Below are positions 46,860 through 58,320 of a stretch of 64,000 nucleotides of DNA, piece after piece. Positions within the stretch are counted from its first letter, which is position 1, and each line of letters opens with the position of its first letter. The stretch spans positions 571,427 to 635,426 of the forward strand of contig JXTB01000083.1 of NCBI GenBank assembly GCA_002914805.1, in the 5' to 3' direction. The position numbers and the translations under genes are program-made. A model generated the notes under the pieces. That model searched no databases. It was not told where the DNA came from and worked only from the letters and a program-made list of their open reading frames with translations. This DNA is from Parasponia andersonii. Taxonomy: Eukaryota > Streptophyta > Magnoliopsida > Rosales > Cannabaceae.

Positions 46860-49397
46860 TTTTTTAAGGGAAAAAAAAGTCCTATAAGTTGGGATTTGAT
46901 TTTACTAAATTACCCTTTCTATTTTGGGTTATCCCCATTGGCCTGAGCAGTGCAAGTGAGAGATGTTAAATTAATGGCATTTATTAGTGTCCTATTATTT
47001 TATTTTGTTTTCTTTAGATTAAAGGGCTGCAATAAGATGATAATCTATATGGATAGATCATATATATATATAATTCCCAGTTCAGTAAGATTTTTTTTGT
47101 TTACAAAAAATATAAATATTTACTTATTTATAGTTATTTTTTTAATTATTAGATCATAATCTAATAATTATCATAATTTAAATAATTAAAATAACAATAA
47201 TAATAAATATTAATTATTTAATATTTTTTTAATTTTTACTATAAAAAAATATATAATATATTGTAATACATTTTAATTGAGTAAAATAATATTTATAGAT
47301 GGATAAAATAAAATTACATACGGAATTGTTATATATATGTGCAATCTTGGACCAAGACTGACACGAATTCAAGCTTAATAATAATTATCACGTTCAACAA
47401 AACATAATCTTGCAGCTTCGCATCAATTAACTGTGACACCCGATATTTGCTTCAAGTAGTGTAGGACCCACGTAGATCTACCATGGGTCCCAAGTGATAG
47501 ACGTATTGACAGTCTATAGCAATCTCACTTGTTATGAATAACTCGATTGATTAATGTCAGGGGAAGAAAAACGAAAATTGTGTTAATTAGTACAATATAT
47601 ATATATAAACACATCAATGTTTTAACTGGAACTCAGTTTTCATTCAATTTTACCTACAATCCCAACTCACCCGAAAAAAAAATTAAGAAAAAGGGAGTAA
47701 AAGGCAAACGCTTTTTCTCTTTATTTCTCAGTATTTTGAAGGAACTTTATTTTAGGGAATTATATACGGTTAATTTGTTTTGGAAAAGTAAATATATTAC
47801 AAAAGAAATTGTTTCAAATTAATACACCGCCAATCTTCACAGCTAGAATACCAACAAGAAGTCGGTACTATAATCTAGTACAATAATTGTTCACAGATTA
47901 TGGATTCTCCAACTAAACTAGGGGCCCTATCCCTTTTAAAAGGCAATTGCCCATGCTCTACACATTTTGAATTCTGAACCATTTCTTTTGGCAGGGAAAA
48001 AAAATAAATCACTTATTACTTTTTTTTTTTTCATCTTTTTCCATGAAACTATATGAAATGTTGTCAATTTCTAATATTGTTTCCCTGTGTGTCCAATTGG
48101 GTCCCTCTAGCTAGCCTTAGCTAGAGATAATTCAAATGTGGATGACCTTTAACTCCATGGTCTTTCAATGTCTCCACAAGTTCATTCTCCAATAATTGAT
48201 CAAATCCAAGCAATCGAAGAGAGTGCTACTTCCGAAAATTAGTAATAAAAATACAAATTTATATCACCCAGTTTGCAATCTTATGTTTCAAATCAAAAGT
48301 TTTAACGGTTTCATAGAAAAAAAATCATACTATTGGCATATTCTAAAATATCTAAATCCTTAATTACAACTTTCAAGATGTATGAACAATACATTAACGA
48401 GTATGTACATATAATACAAGAGCCTTTGCAGCTGAGTAATCTAAATAATTCCTATGTTTATTGGTATAATATCACAAAATAACAAGATATATTATAGCTT
48501 AACTTATAGATAGAACATATATTTTTATTTACTATACGTGTCTATAAATAAAATAAAAACCCAAGTTTGGGATTATTTGATGCACTCACCAGACGGATCA
48601 AATAATGATGGACAGAAGTAAATACGTGACAGTTAGCAGTCTGACAGATAAGGGCCAAAGGTGTTTTGAAGGGTTGCATGCATAGACACATTTTTTTCCT
48701 TTTTCTTTTTCTCTCTTTTTCTTCATGAATTTGATCTTCAAAACGTTTGCAGAAAAAGGTCCAGAAGCATTATTTTTCAACTGTGGGCCCAATTTCACGA
48801 GTAGCCCTACTATTATTAAAAGCACAAAGACTATTTTTGGGTGCTACTGCTGCTTAGTTTTCCAATAGAAATAGAGGTAGTTTTCCAATAGAAATAGAGG
48901 TACGCGATGTATTGTTGAAGCAAAGCATGTGCAATACAGTCTTAGTGGGGCTCCAATTGATTGCCAACCCTAGAATTTGCGAAGATGCTATTAATCATGC
49001 ATGCAATGAAGTAGGAACATTAATATATATACAAGAACCTTCGAATTGGACTTGAGACGTTTCGACTCCAACACCGTTGTAGATTTAATATGCTCACACA
49101 ACTAGACATTTCGTACATACAAAATATATATTCATAAGCTTGTATATTTTTGAAATAAATAAGTAATATTCTGACAAAATATCATATATAGCGAACAAGG
49201 AACAACGCACATGTGCATTCAAGGTTTTGCGCTACCATGCATATTCTAGGCTATACATTAAAATATAAAATCCAACAATATTGGCAATTCCTATCAATTC
49301 AAGTTTTTAATTACATGAATTATAAGAAAAAATAAATATTAAAACGGACAGTTTACAATGCTACATACTTTTAATAAAAGTGCGTAGGCTCAAGTAT
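46860..49397. other. AT-rich intergenic DNA
   Basis: I see no supported gene. A 23-bp tandem duplication lies at 48855-48902 (the unit contains TTTTCCAATAGAAATAGAGG). Confidence 0.5.
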
Positions 49398-49918
49398 CTT
49401 CTAGTGGAGCCAGAAAATTTTTTCAGTCGGGCAAAGTATAATGTTAAGTTTAATTTTTCCCCTCTTTTTGGCTCTCTCTCTCTCTCTCTCTCTATGTATA
49501 TATTCTTCAAATTTACTTGTAATTAAGTAATATAATTTAAGACAATCTAAAAATGATAATTTTGAAACATTAATATAATTTAGGGTAACTAAAAATGATA
49601 ATTTTGAAATATACTTAGTCAATATAAACATGATTTAAAAGATATTTTAAAGTGAGGTCCAAATAAAAATTATTCATAAAAGTGTAAAAAAAAATTAATT
49701 ATTTGATAATAATATAAATAAAGTTTAAAAATCATAAAATTCAATAGGGAAAATTATTAAATTTTTTTAATGAAATATGTGAGTAAATTTTATAATACTA
49801 AAATTTAAGGGGAGGGGGGAAAATAAAGGATATAATTGTATATGTTTATAAATATTAGAATAAAAATGAAAATTTTTAAAAGTTGAGGGCATGTGCCCCC
49901 TTGGGCCAAGGTGGCTGC
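49398..49918. mobile_element. Possible small non-coding transposable element
   Basis: The left end TGGAGCCAGAAAATTTT and the right end (GCCCCCTTGGGCCAAGGTGG then CTGCG) form short inverted ends around an AT-rich body, reminiscent of plant elements ending in CAAGGTGGCTCCGCC. A CT microsatellite lies inside at 49471-49493. The limits are uncertain. Confidence 0.35.
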
Positions 49919-51463
49919 GTCGTATCTTGTATACTGTATTGTGCTCTACAACATGGGAGGTACTTTCACGACAGAAGATTTATGACATTATACCTTAAAA
50001 TGTCCTTAAAAGATGTCGTAGATGACATTTTATGTATAAGTATCGTTAAAATTTGGAGTGACACTATACATTGGAATGTCAAATGCCGTAAATATTCAAT
50101 ATTAATGACGTAAATGTAACGTTCCTATCTATGTTTTAATTACGACGCACTAAAATGTCATGGTAGTGTTTTTTTTTTTTTTTTACAAACTTAATTCGAA
50201 TTAGAAATTAATTAATTGTAAATTTTTCGTTAAGATAATTAATACTTTATAAATGATGATATACTGTACTAAAACTATAACAGATTTTATTATTATACAT
50301 TTATATAAAATAAAAAATTGACTCGTTAATCCATAAGGTCCATCTTCACAAAAGTTTTTTTTTAGAAAAAATAAAAAGATGGTAGATATGCATAATAGAT
50401 TGTTAAACCAAATACAATCCTAGAATCTATCGTACCAAATTGTCAAAAAAAGATTTATTGAAAGAAATTCCATGACGTTAATCTATTGTCTTTGACAGCA
50501 AAATATAAGATCACGTAAGCGAAAATAACTAATTAATTAGAGCCTGATGGTAGAAGATCTTCCATAACCAGAATACTTTATGTATACTAAATTGATTCTC
50601 TCTTTATTGATGGAGACAGAGAACCAAAACTATAATAGTTATGCCTTTACATACTAGCGGCCAATAGAAACCCTATTAATCTTTATTGAACTAGAATTAG
50701 ATAACTGCACATTACACAATCCATACTTAATAGATAACTTTTTAAGCTCATAATTAGATCACTTAATGGCTCTACTTAATTAGACAAACCTAATATAATA
50801 TAATTGTTATAAAAATTGTGACCTGCATATTGTGTTAAATGTGCAACCTAACGAAAGAATAATATAGAGGTCTTGAACATGAAAGATTCTATTAAAAAAA
50901 ATAATGAAATGAAAGATAATCTAATAATTCAATTTATTTGTTTATTATATTAATATATAAAGGATGATATATTATAATCAGAGATATAACCTAACTAATT
51001 CGAGATATCCATATTATTGAGGAAGTTGAAAGATTTCATTAATATCGAAGAATGTGGGATATAAAACTTCAAAGAAAAGAAATAAATTTTTAAATACATA
51101 GAATGTTGATACGACAAGACAAAAAAATATGGAGACACAGAATATTAAATGAAAATTAAGAAAAAAGAAAATAAAACATTTCAAATTACCACTACTTGTT
51201 AAATAGAATCCTTTATTTCTCACGCTCAAATTCTTATAAGCTATTATTACTGTCTTCTCATTCCACTGCTTGCACTACTAATTTATCTTCCCTCCATTAT
51301 TTTTTCAATGACTATAAAATTAGGAAAAAATTATTTTTTCAATGACTATAAAATTAGGAAAAAATATTCTCTCTGCTTTTTTTTCTTCTAAAGTTTGTAC
51401 ATCCCTGAATTTTCAGCTATCACTTATATTTCATCACTTTTTTCCCATTTATTTCGTATAGTT
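49919..51463. other. AT-rich intergenic DNA with possible CACTA-type remnants
   Basis: No gene is supported. GGTAGTG near 50163 (CACTACC in reverse) could be a CACTA-type end. An exact 34-bp tandem duplication lies at 51297-51365. Confidence 0.35.
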
Positions 51464-52245
51464 AAGATTGGTAATTCATGTCTATGGGTCGTGTTCGTGT
51501 CGTGTCGATATACATGTATAATAAATAAATACTCAACATGAACACGATCTGTTTAATAAATGATTAAACGGGTCAGAAATTCTGACACGAATACAACTTG
51601 TTTATAAACAGACTGACACGATATGACCCATGTAATCTGTTTACTAAATAGGTCATATTGATGTGTGACTCGTGATACTCGAATACAACTTGAACATGAC
51701 CCGTTTAATAAAGAGGCTTATGGAAATATGATCAAATTTTGCGCCAAGTTCAAGTAAATATCTTTTTTATCAAATGTTATAGCAAAATATTCTGTATATA
51801 TATTTATATACCAAATGTAAAATTTTATATACTAAGTATAAAAAATTATATACCCAGTATATTTCAATATAATAACTGAAATTAGTAGATAACAAGATAT
51901 GTAATCTATCAAGATATTTAGCTATAAAATTTAAAAAGTGTATATCTACTTAATTAAATTTAAAATATTGGTCATCTACTTAAATTTCTTTTTAAAATAA
52001 ACGAGTTAGAAATTATGACACGACATGACACATTTATAAACGGATCGACACGATACGATACATTTATAAATGTGTTGATACGATATGATCCATTTACTAA
52101 ATATGTCATTTTCGTGTTGGCAGGTTCAACTTGAACACAACTCGTTAATTAGACAAATTGATATTTTTAACTTGAATATGACATGAATACGATTAAATTA
52201 AACTCAAACCCATTAATTTTATTTGAATTTCGACTGCCAAGATTA
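51464..52245 (+). repeat. Dispersed repeat, copy 2
   Basis: It shares ordered blocks with 44600-45220 (CTGTTTAATAAATG, CTTGTTTATAAACAGACTGA, CTAAATAGGTCATATTGATG). The left end TTGGTAATTC and the reverse complement of the right end (TTGGCAGTCGAAATTC) may be short terminal inverted repeats. A second, degenerate internal unit lies at 52010-52200. Confidence 0.6.
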
Positions 52246-53703
52246 AAATAATCTTAGTTCCGTCTCATTCTCTCCTTTCTTTCTCTCGCGTAATGTCAAT
52301 ATCTACTTGCTAATGCTAAGGTCTGTACTATTTTTTTTATTATTATTTCCTTTCTTCCCCCTATTTATGTTATATAAGATGTAGTTCTTTTGCATTGGGT
52401 GTCTATATTTAGACAAAAGTTTCAAAATTTTGTGTTTGCCTTGTTGCGTAGGTTTGAAAATTGCTTTGTTGTATAAGTTTGAAAACAGTTTTAGTAGCTT
52501 ATTCATAAAGAATTTTAGTAAGTCATATAGTCAAATTTTGATTTTTGAGTATTTTTTTTTTTGAGTAGTTAAATAACTTTTAGTGTAAGATTTATTATTT
52601 GTAAAAGTCATGAATTACTTAATAACAACATTTTTAAATAGACATCAAATATTATTTTCACGTTATTAGAAAATTGGCGTAATTTTTTTTAGAAGAAAAA
52701 TAATAAGATGTCATTATTTTAATGCCATGTAAAAGGAACTTAACTAAACAAGTTACGGTATTAGCAAAATTTGTCAGAAGTCTAGACTTTTCACGGCAAC
52801 TACATTCAATGACATTTCGTCAAAATAGATTAATTGACACTTCTTAAATGTCATAGGACACTTTTGTTGTAGTGCGCGCGATCACCAACACCAACAATGC
52901 TTAATCAACACACAAATTATTCCATAACAAAATAATATAATGGTGACATTGGCATGTGAAATATGACCACTAGCTCCATTTAACTATACTATGATACTTT
53001 AGAGTTTAGACAACTTATATATAAGAAAAGAAAATAAAATTCATATTATTCAAACCTCAAATCAATATATAGTCATTGTCCCGTTTAACTAAAACATTAT
53101 TAAGAAAGAATTGTTAGTTGTTAGCTTAGCTAAGGCCAAGAGAGAGCCCTAGCTAGCCGTAATATGCTACCCCCTGGATATTAGTATAACCAAACGGGTG
53201 CTACAAAAAATGGTACCCATGATTTATGAGCTGGTGTGGGAAGGTTTGACGGCATTAGGCGGTCCCACCCCAATTAGTCCCAAGTCCGGAGAGGGAGGGA
53301 CTGCACGTGATTCTCACGAGTCTTCGTTACCCATGAGCGGGAACACTGACCCTACCGCCACCTTTTATTTTATATTCTTCCCTGATTATACGATCATTAT
53401 AACATTTTTCTTATTGGCGAAATTATAAGGGTGGGTGGGTCATCACGGGTACGTCTTGGGGTCCTCTCCCTTAATTAATTAAAATATTTGTGGTCGTCTT
53501 TGCATCTACCATGGCTGGACTGGTCCTAATGGCAGAACAATGTGGGACATTAAGTGCACCTTCGTATCGGTTCTAGTATTACTGTGGTCGTAATTAGAGA
53601 GGTACATATATATATCTACCACCACTAAGTTGAAATTTCGTCACACCCCAGCTCGATCGTTTTTGATATTCGCTTCCTGTAATTCTTATTTTGTCCTAGA
53701 GAG
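52246..53703. other. Intergenic DNA with a possible CACTA end and a GC-richer patch
   Basis: TTTTGTTGTAGTG at 52863-52875 is the reverse complement of CACTACAACAAAA, a common end of plant CACTA elements; the partner end was not found. At 53200-53370 the sequence is less AT-rich than around it, but no protein is recognised. Confidence 0.4.
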
Positions 53704-54709
53704 TGTGGGGCCCATTCTCGAGCCTCGAACCGTGAGAAGGGTCACGCGGATCGCACGTGATCCCGGCATCGGCATGTGGGTCTTCCGAGTTTAAGGCAGA
53801 ATCCATCACTGACCCCAAACGGCTCAACCGGACAGACCTCAAGTCCATGACAGCTGGCGGTCCGAGGCCCCGAGGGTCTGCTGTCTGGGAACGCCGACCC
53901 TCGCCTCAACTGGCACAGGGAACAGAAGCCCCAAGGATCATCAGACCTCAAGTCCATGACAGCTGGCGGTCCGAAGCCCCAAGGGTCTGCTGTCTGAGAA
54001 CGTCGACCCTCGCCTCAACTGGCACAGGGAACAGAAGCCCCAAGGGTCTTCAGACTGAATGCGATGGAAGACAGCCCCACGGCTCCGGACCCCGACAAGG
54101 CATTTAATGCGTTTCTGGGTAGGTGCGCGCGCAGGGACAAGCCGTCCTGACAGAACGGCGATGTGCCCAAATCTCGCTCCTGACGGATTGAAACGATAGG
54201 AGGCGACGGAAATCAGGCCGCGGTAGTACAGAAGAGGTCACAGAAATCTCGGTCCATGATGGTGTTAAGATCCGGGAGTGAAAGGTACTAAAGAATATAT
54301 TATTTTTACTTTTCAAAAGAGGGAGAAGAACACTGTTGATGATCAGAGGACTACATATATGAAAGCTGCGCATTCGAAGAAAGGGACATGTTTTTCTAGA
54401 ACACTAAAAAAAAAAAGGGCACTTACAAAAAAAAACAATCGGAGAGCAGAAGAAAAAAGAAGAAAACACGAAAAAGAGATAAGTTTGTAAATTGATTTGA
54501 TACACCTTTTTTCCTTGCTACCAAAAAACAACGCAAAGAAAAACCACTGACTTAAGCATCGGAGAGTCTTTGCAGGTGGCCATCCCCGCCTCTCCGGTCT
54601 CGCTCGGAATTCAGGGATTTGCGAAGTAGCAAGGGCACGTGAACAGTTGGAGAATCCAGCATCAGCAGTTCCTGACACGTGGACGACTGGCGTAAAATCC
54701 GCTCCAACA
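53704..54709 (+). mobile_element. Solo LTR of the same gypsy superfamily group (1006 bp)
   Basis: It starts TGTGGGGCCC and ends CGCTCCAACA, flanked by GAGAG on both sides (53699-53703 and 54710-54714). Shared blocks with the other LTRs include GTCGCACGTGAT-like, GCATTTAATG, the ACTGACTTAAGCATCGGAGA block with GTCTTTGCAGGTGGCCA, and GACACGTGGACGACTGG. No internal region is present, so it is the product of LTR-LTR recombination. A 109-bp direct duplication lies in the U3 part (53833-53941 and 53942-54050). Confidence 0.93.
53833..54050 (+). repeat. 109-bp tandem duplication inside the solo LTR
   Basis: CAGACCTCAAGTCCATGACA starts at 53833 and again at 53942; the two units are nearly identical. 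The LTR block concerned is the same one duplicated as a 59-bp unit in the element at 39555. Confidence 0.92.
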
Positions 54710-54714
54710 GAGAG

Positions 54715-56105
54715 TTTATATATAGGGAGAGATTTTGCATGAGGAGTTCGTAAGAAGAGCATGAAAAAAGTAGATATATTGTTTTTAATGATATATCTCC
54801 TCACAAAGAGGTTGCGAAGAAATAATGTCGGGCTCTCGTAATGAGCCAAAAATATTCCAATACACCAGGCAAAAATACTAGAAAGCAAACAAATCAACCA
54901 CACATAAGGACACTTAATAGATACCAACTGAAACAGTAAAATAAAGATACTGATCCAACAAAACGACTTATGTAAGTACGAGATCACACTGAAAATTTTG
55001 ATTAATTAACAATTACATCCTAAAAGGCAATTCAATAATCACCTCAATTTTTGAAGAAAAACCCCAAGAAAATCAAATGTTTAACACTCTTTTTGCCCTC
55101 CAATTCCCTGTCTGCCTGATCACAACTTAGAGACGAAAACTATGTGACACCTAATTAGAGAATATCCATATTACAATGGAATCCTTAAATGCCCACTCAA
55201 TTACTCAAAAGGTTAATTCTGACCTCTAAATGAAATAAGAAGAAGCTTCAAAATGATTTTTGTTGAATGCTGATTGTCACAAAGAATATAGAATCTATTA
55301 GAACATTGTAGAATTTTCGAAACTTTCTTTACGACCGTCTGGACAGATTATATATTTTTATAACAAACTCGGAATCTAGGGCCAAATATTCCCTTATAGA
55401 CGAAATAATATTAAAGAGAGAGAAAAAAAAAACAATAAGACAAGATCATTTACATGATACAATAGAAAGGAATTCCTATGAATAGTCAAACATTAAACTC
55501 CACTACGTTCTATTTTGATCCCTATGTCTGAAGAACTTTATTTATTTTTTCTTTCTTTCTGAGGTGAAGAAGCTAATTTGTTTTCACATTAGCTAAAACG
55601 CACATACAATCATTGTGTACTGTAACCACAAAAAATCTCATCAGAACGTGATTATAACTATTCTACTAAATGCTTATGAAGAGTCTCGTGTTGTTCAAAG
55701 TGATTATCTGAATTTGATTGGTTCCAATGGCAGGTGAGTACTTTTCAAGGGACACACTGTAGAATCAATACAGATGTCAGATGTTCTTTTCTGGAGTCCT
55801 TTTTTATTGGAAACATTGGATCGACAACATTCCTTAATTTACGTCAAAATTGCAATTGCACATTATAGACAAAGAATATGCATTAGCATGTCTAAATTCA
55901 AAAAAAATATTTATTCTTATATGTACGGTACTCTCACTATCTAGTGACTTTAATTAATTAGACAAAAGTTTAACGTTTGACCATTAAATTTGCATGTACC
56001 AGTAATATGCCCGGTATTTCTTAAATCAATTATCAGTTGTTTAAACAAAATAAATAACATAGTTAAATATATCCTAATGTGATTTTATAATACTCCTTTT
56101 TACAT

Positions 56106-56139
<34 letters not shown>

Positions 56140-57655
56140 AATTTCAAAGCATTTTTAGCTTTTCCAGCCGTACACCACGTAATTGTATATGACCGAAGCG
56201 GAGCTAGGCTGCTAACTATATATCCTTGGACTCTTGTCATATCCAGTCTTGTCATATCCAGTCATCCTAATGGTAACAGGGCAAATTGAGAGAATCTGCG
56301 CTATGTTGATAGAAGGGAAGCCAATCATCAGTATCAATATGGATCATTGACAATTAAATTAAGGACTATACCACACTTTTTTAAGATTTGTTAAAGTTTG
56401 GTGGTTAGTTGCGTCAGCTAGCATATGTATATATGTACATACATATGGTTGCCGGTGCTAGGATATTTCTGGCTGACAAAGCAAGAAATGTATATGATCA
56501 GTACTGTCCACTGACGCAGCCTTAATTACCCAAAAGTTCAGATTTTGGTGGAGATTAGAGATTAATAGTTGTAACCCATGATGATGACTAATATTGAAAT
56601 GACACCAGTGAAAGAGGATAAGAACAAAACTTAAAAGGTGGAATAATTGAGTTTCACTTTTAGGTGGGAGTGGGTACGCAATAGTCGCATGCAAGTATGA
56701 GGCAATGTCTTTTACTTCCTAGTTCCTATAATTTTTTATTTTTATTTTTTTCATTTTTTCATTTTTCTTAGGATAATCTCCCATTTTACATAGGGTAATC
56801 CGAAAAAAAAAAAACTTTAATATGACAATTTGCAAAGGTAGAAATTGGGTGGTAGCTCGGGTGGTAGCTCGTTCAACTAGTGTGAATTATTTTTTTAAAA
56901 TTTGTAATAAATAGAGATCATTAGTTAAAAAAATTATATTTTTTGGTTTGTGTAAAATTATAGTTCTATATTTCAAATCTTTGTAAATTTATACTATCTG
57001 TATATAAATTGATTAACAAATTTATCACTAAATACATAATCTGAACTAAAGTTATCTTATTTTTAATTAACATAAGAAATTTATTAAAATTAACTTAAAA
57101 TAATTAGTATAAATCATCTAATTTGCACACAGAGGATACAAATTTACATAAATTTAAAATATAGAAATATTATTTTACATAAATCAAAAGATAAAGTTAA
57201 AATTATAAAAATATCATACTTCAGTTATTTTTGTGTAGTTATTCTATCTATATAAGAGCAATATGAATTAAGAAGACGTTTTAAAGAACTAAAAAATTGC
57301 ACTAAATGAATTTTAATCATATAATTTCAAATAATATGATTCCGATGTTAGATAAGGTGTCATTCGAAATCATCTTATTATTTGATGCAAAGTTTTTTAC
57401 GTGAAAAAAAAGATTAAAAAACATTTACTTTTTGCATATATCTCTCAGCTGCCTATTTTTTTATTGCAATCTATAAGACATTTCCCCCTTTCCAATAACA
57501 AGTTCAAGAGGCTGCATCTAATAATTTTTTAGGATATGTTTGGTAGAGAGAATACGAGGGAGAGAAAATATGTATGACGAAAATGATCGTGCATTTTTTT
57601 CTATAATTGTTTGATATGTAGGGAGAAAAAAAAGTAGTTTATCTTAAAAGGTATA
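54715..57655. other. AT-rich intergenic DNA
   Basis: No supported gene. A TA microsatellite lies near 56105-56140, and a 15-bp duplication (TCTTGTCATATCCAG twice) at about 56232-56262. Confidence 0.5.
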
Positions 57656-57659
57656 ATAT

Positions 57660-58320
57660 ATATAAGAAAAATTCAACTTTTCATTTATAAAAAAAAACCT
57701 ACACATTTTCATATATATCAAATTAAATATTCGATTTGCATTTTCCTATCAAATAGAACTAAGCCCATACACTTAGTTAAAATTAGAACTTTGATTTGTT
57801 TAAAAAGATAATTTTACCCTTAAACTCATAAAACATACACTAAAAATTTTTATTGAAACCAATTTTCATTGTTTTTTTTTTAAATAATGATTTTCACTTA
57901 AAATGATTTTGAAAAACAAATTGAGATTTTTTTAAACTTTTTTCGTTCTTTTTTTTTTTTTAATCTTAATTGTTTTGAATAATTTAAACTCTTGAAAAAT
58001 AAAGAAGAACAAAAGGAATTTTTTTAAAAACTTTTGTCGTTCTATTTTTAAAAATTATTTTGAATAGTTGAAATTTTATTATTTTAATAATTATTATTTT
58101 CACTTAAAATATATTTAAAAAAAGAAAGAAAAACGAGAATAATTAGTTTTAATATATGTTTTATGAGTTTAAAGGGTAAAATTATCTTTTTTAACAAACT
58201 AAAGTTCTAATTTTGACTAAATATATGGGTCCATTCTTATTTGATAGGAAAACACTAATTGAAGGTTTAATTTGATATAAATGAAAATGTTTGGATTTTT
58301 CAATTAAATATTAAAAATGG
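57660..58320. mobile_element. Long inverted-repeat (MITE-like) element
   Basis: About 180 bp at the left (57680-57850) is matched in reverse complement at 58145-58310. Matched blocks include TTTTATGAGTTTAA-GGGTAAAATTATCTTTTT, AAAGTTCTAATTTT, TTTGATAGGAAAA and TTTAATTTGATAT, in the same order. The spacer of about 300 bp also contains a loose direct repeat (ATTTTCACTTAAAAT twice). No coding capacity and no target duplication were recognised. Confidence 0.72.

Noticed and set aside
54343-54987. Reverse-strand open frame of 214 codons
   Set aside because: It crosses the end of the solo LTR and the target duplication and is full of Phe/Leu from A-runs, so it is a chance frame.
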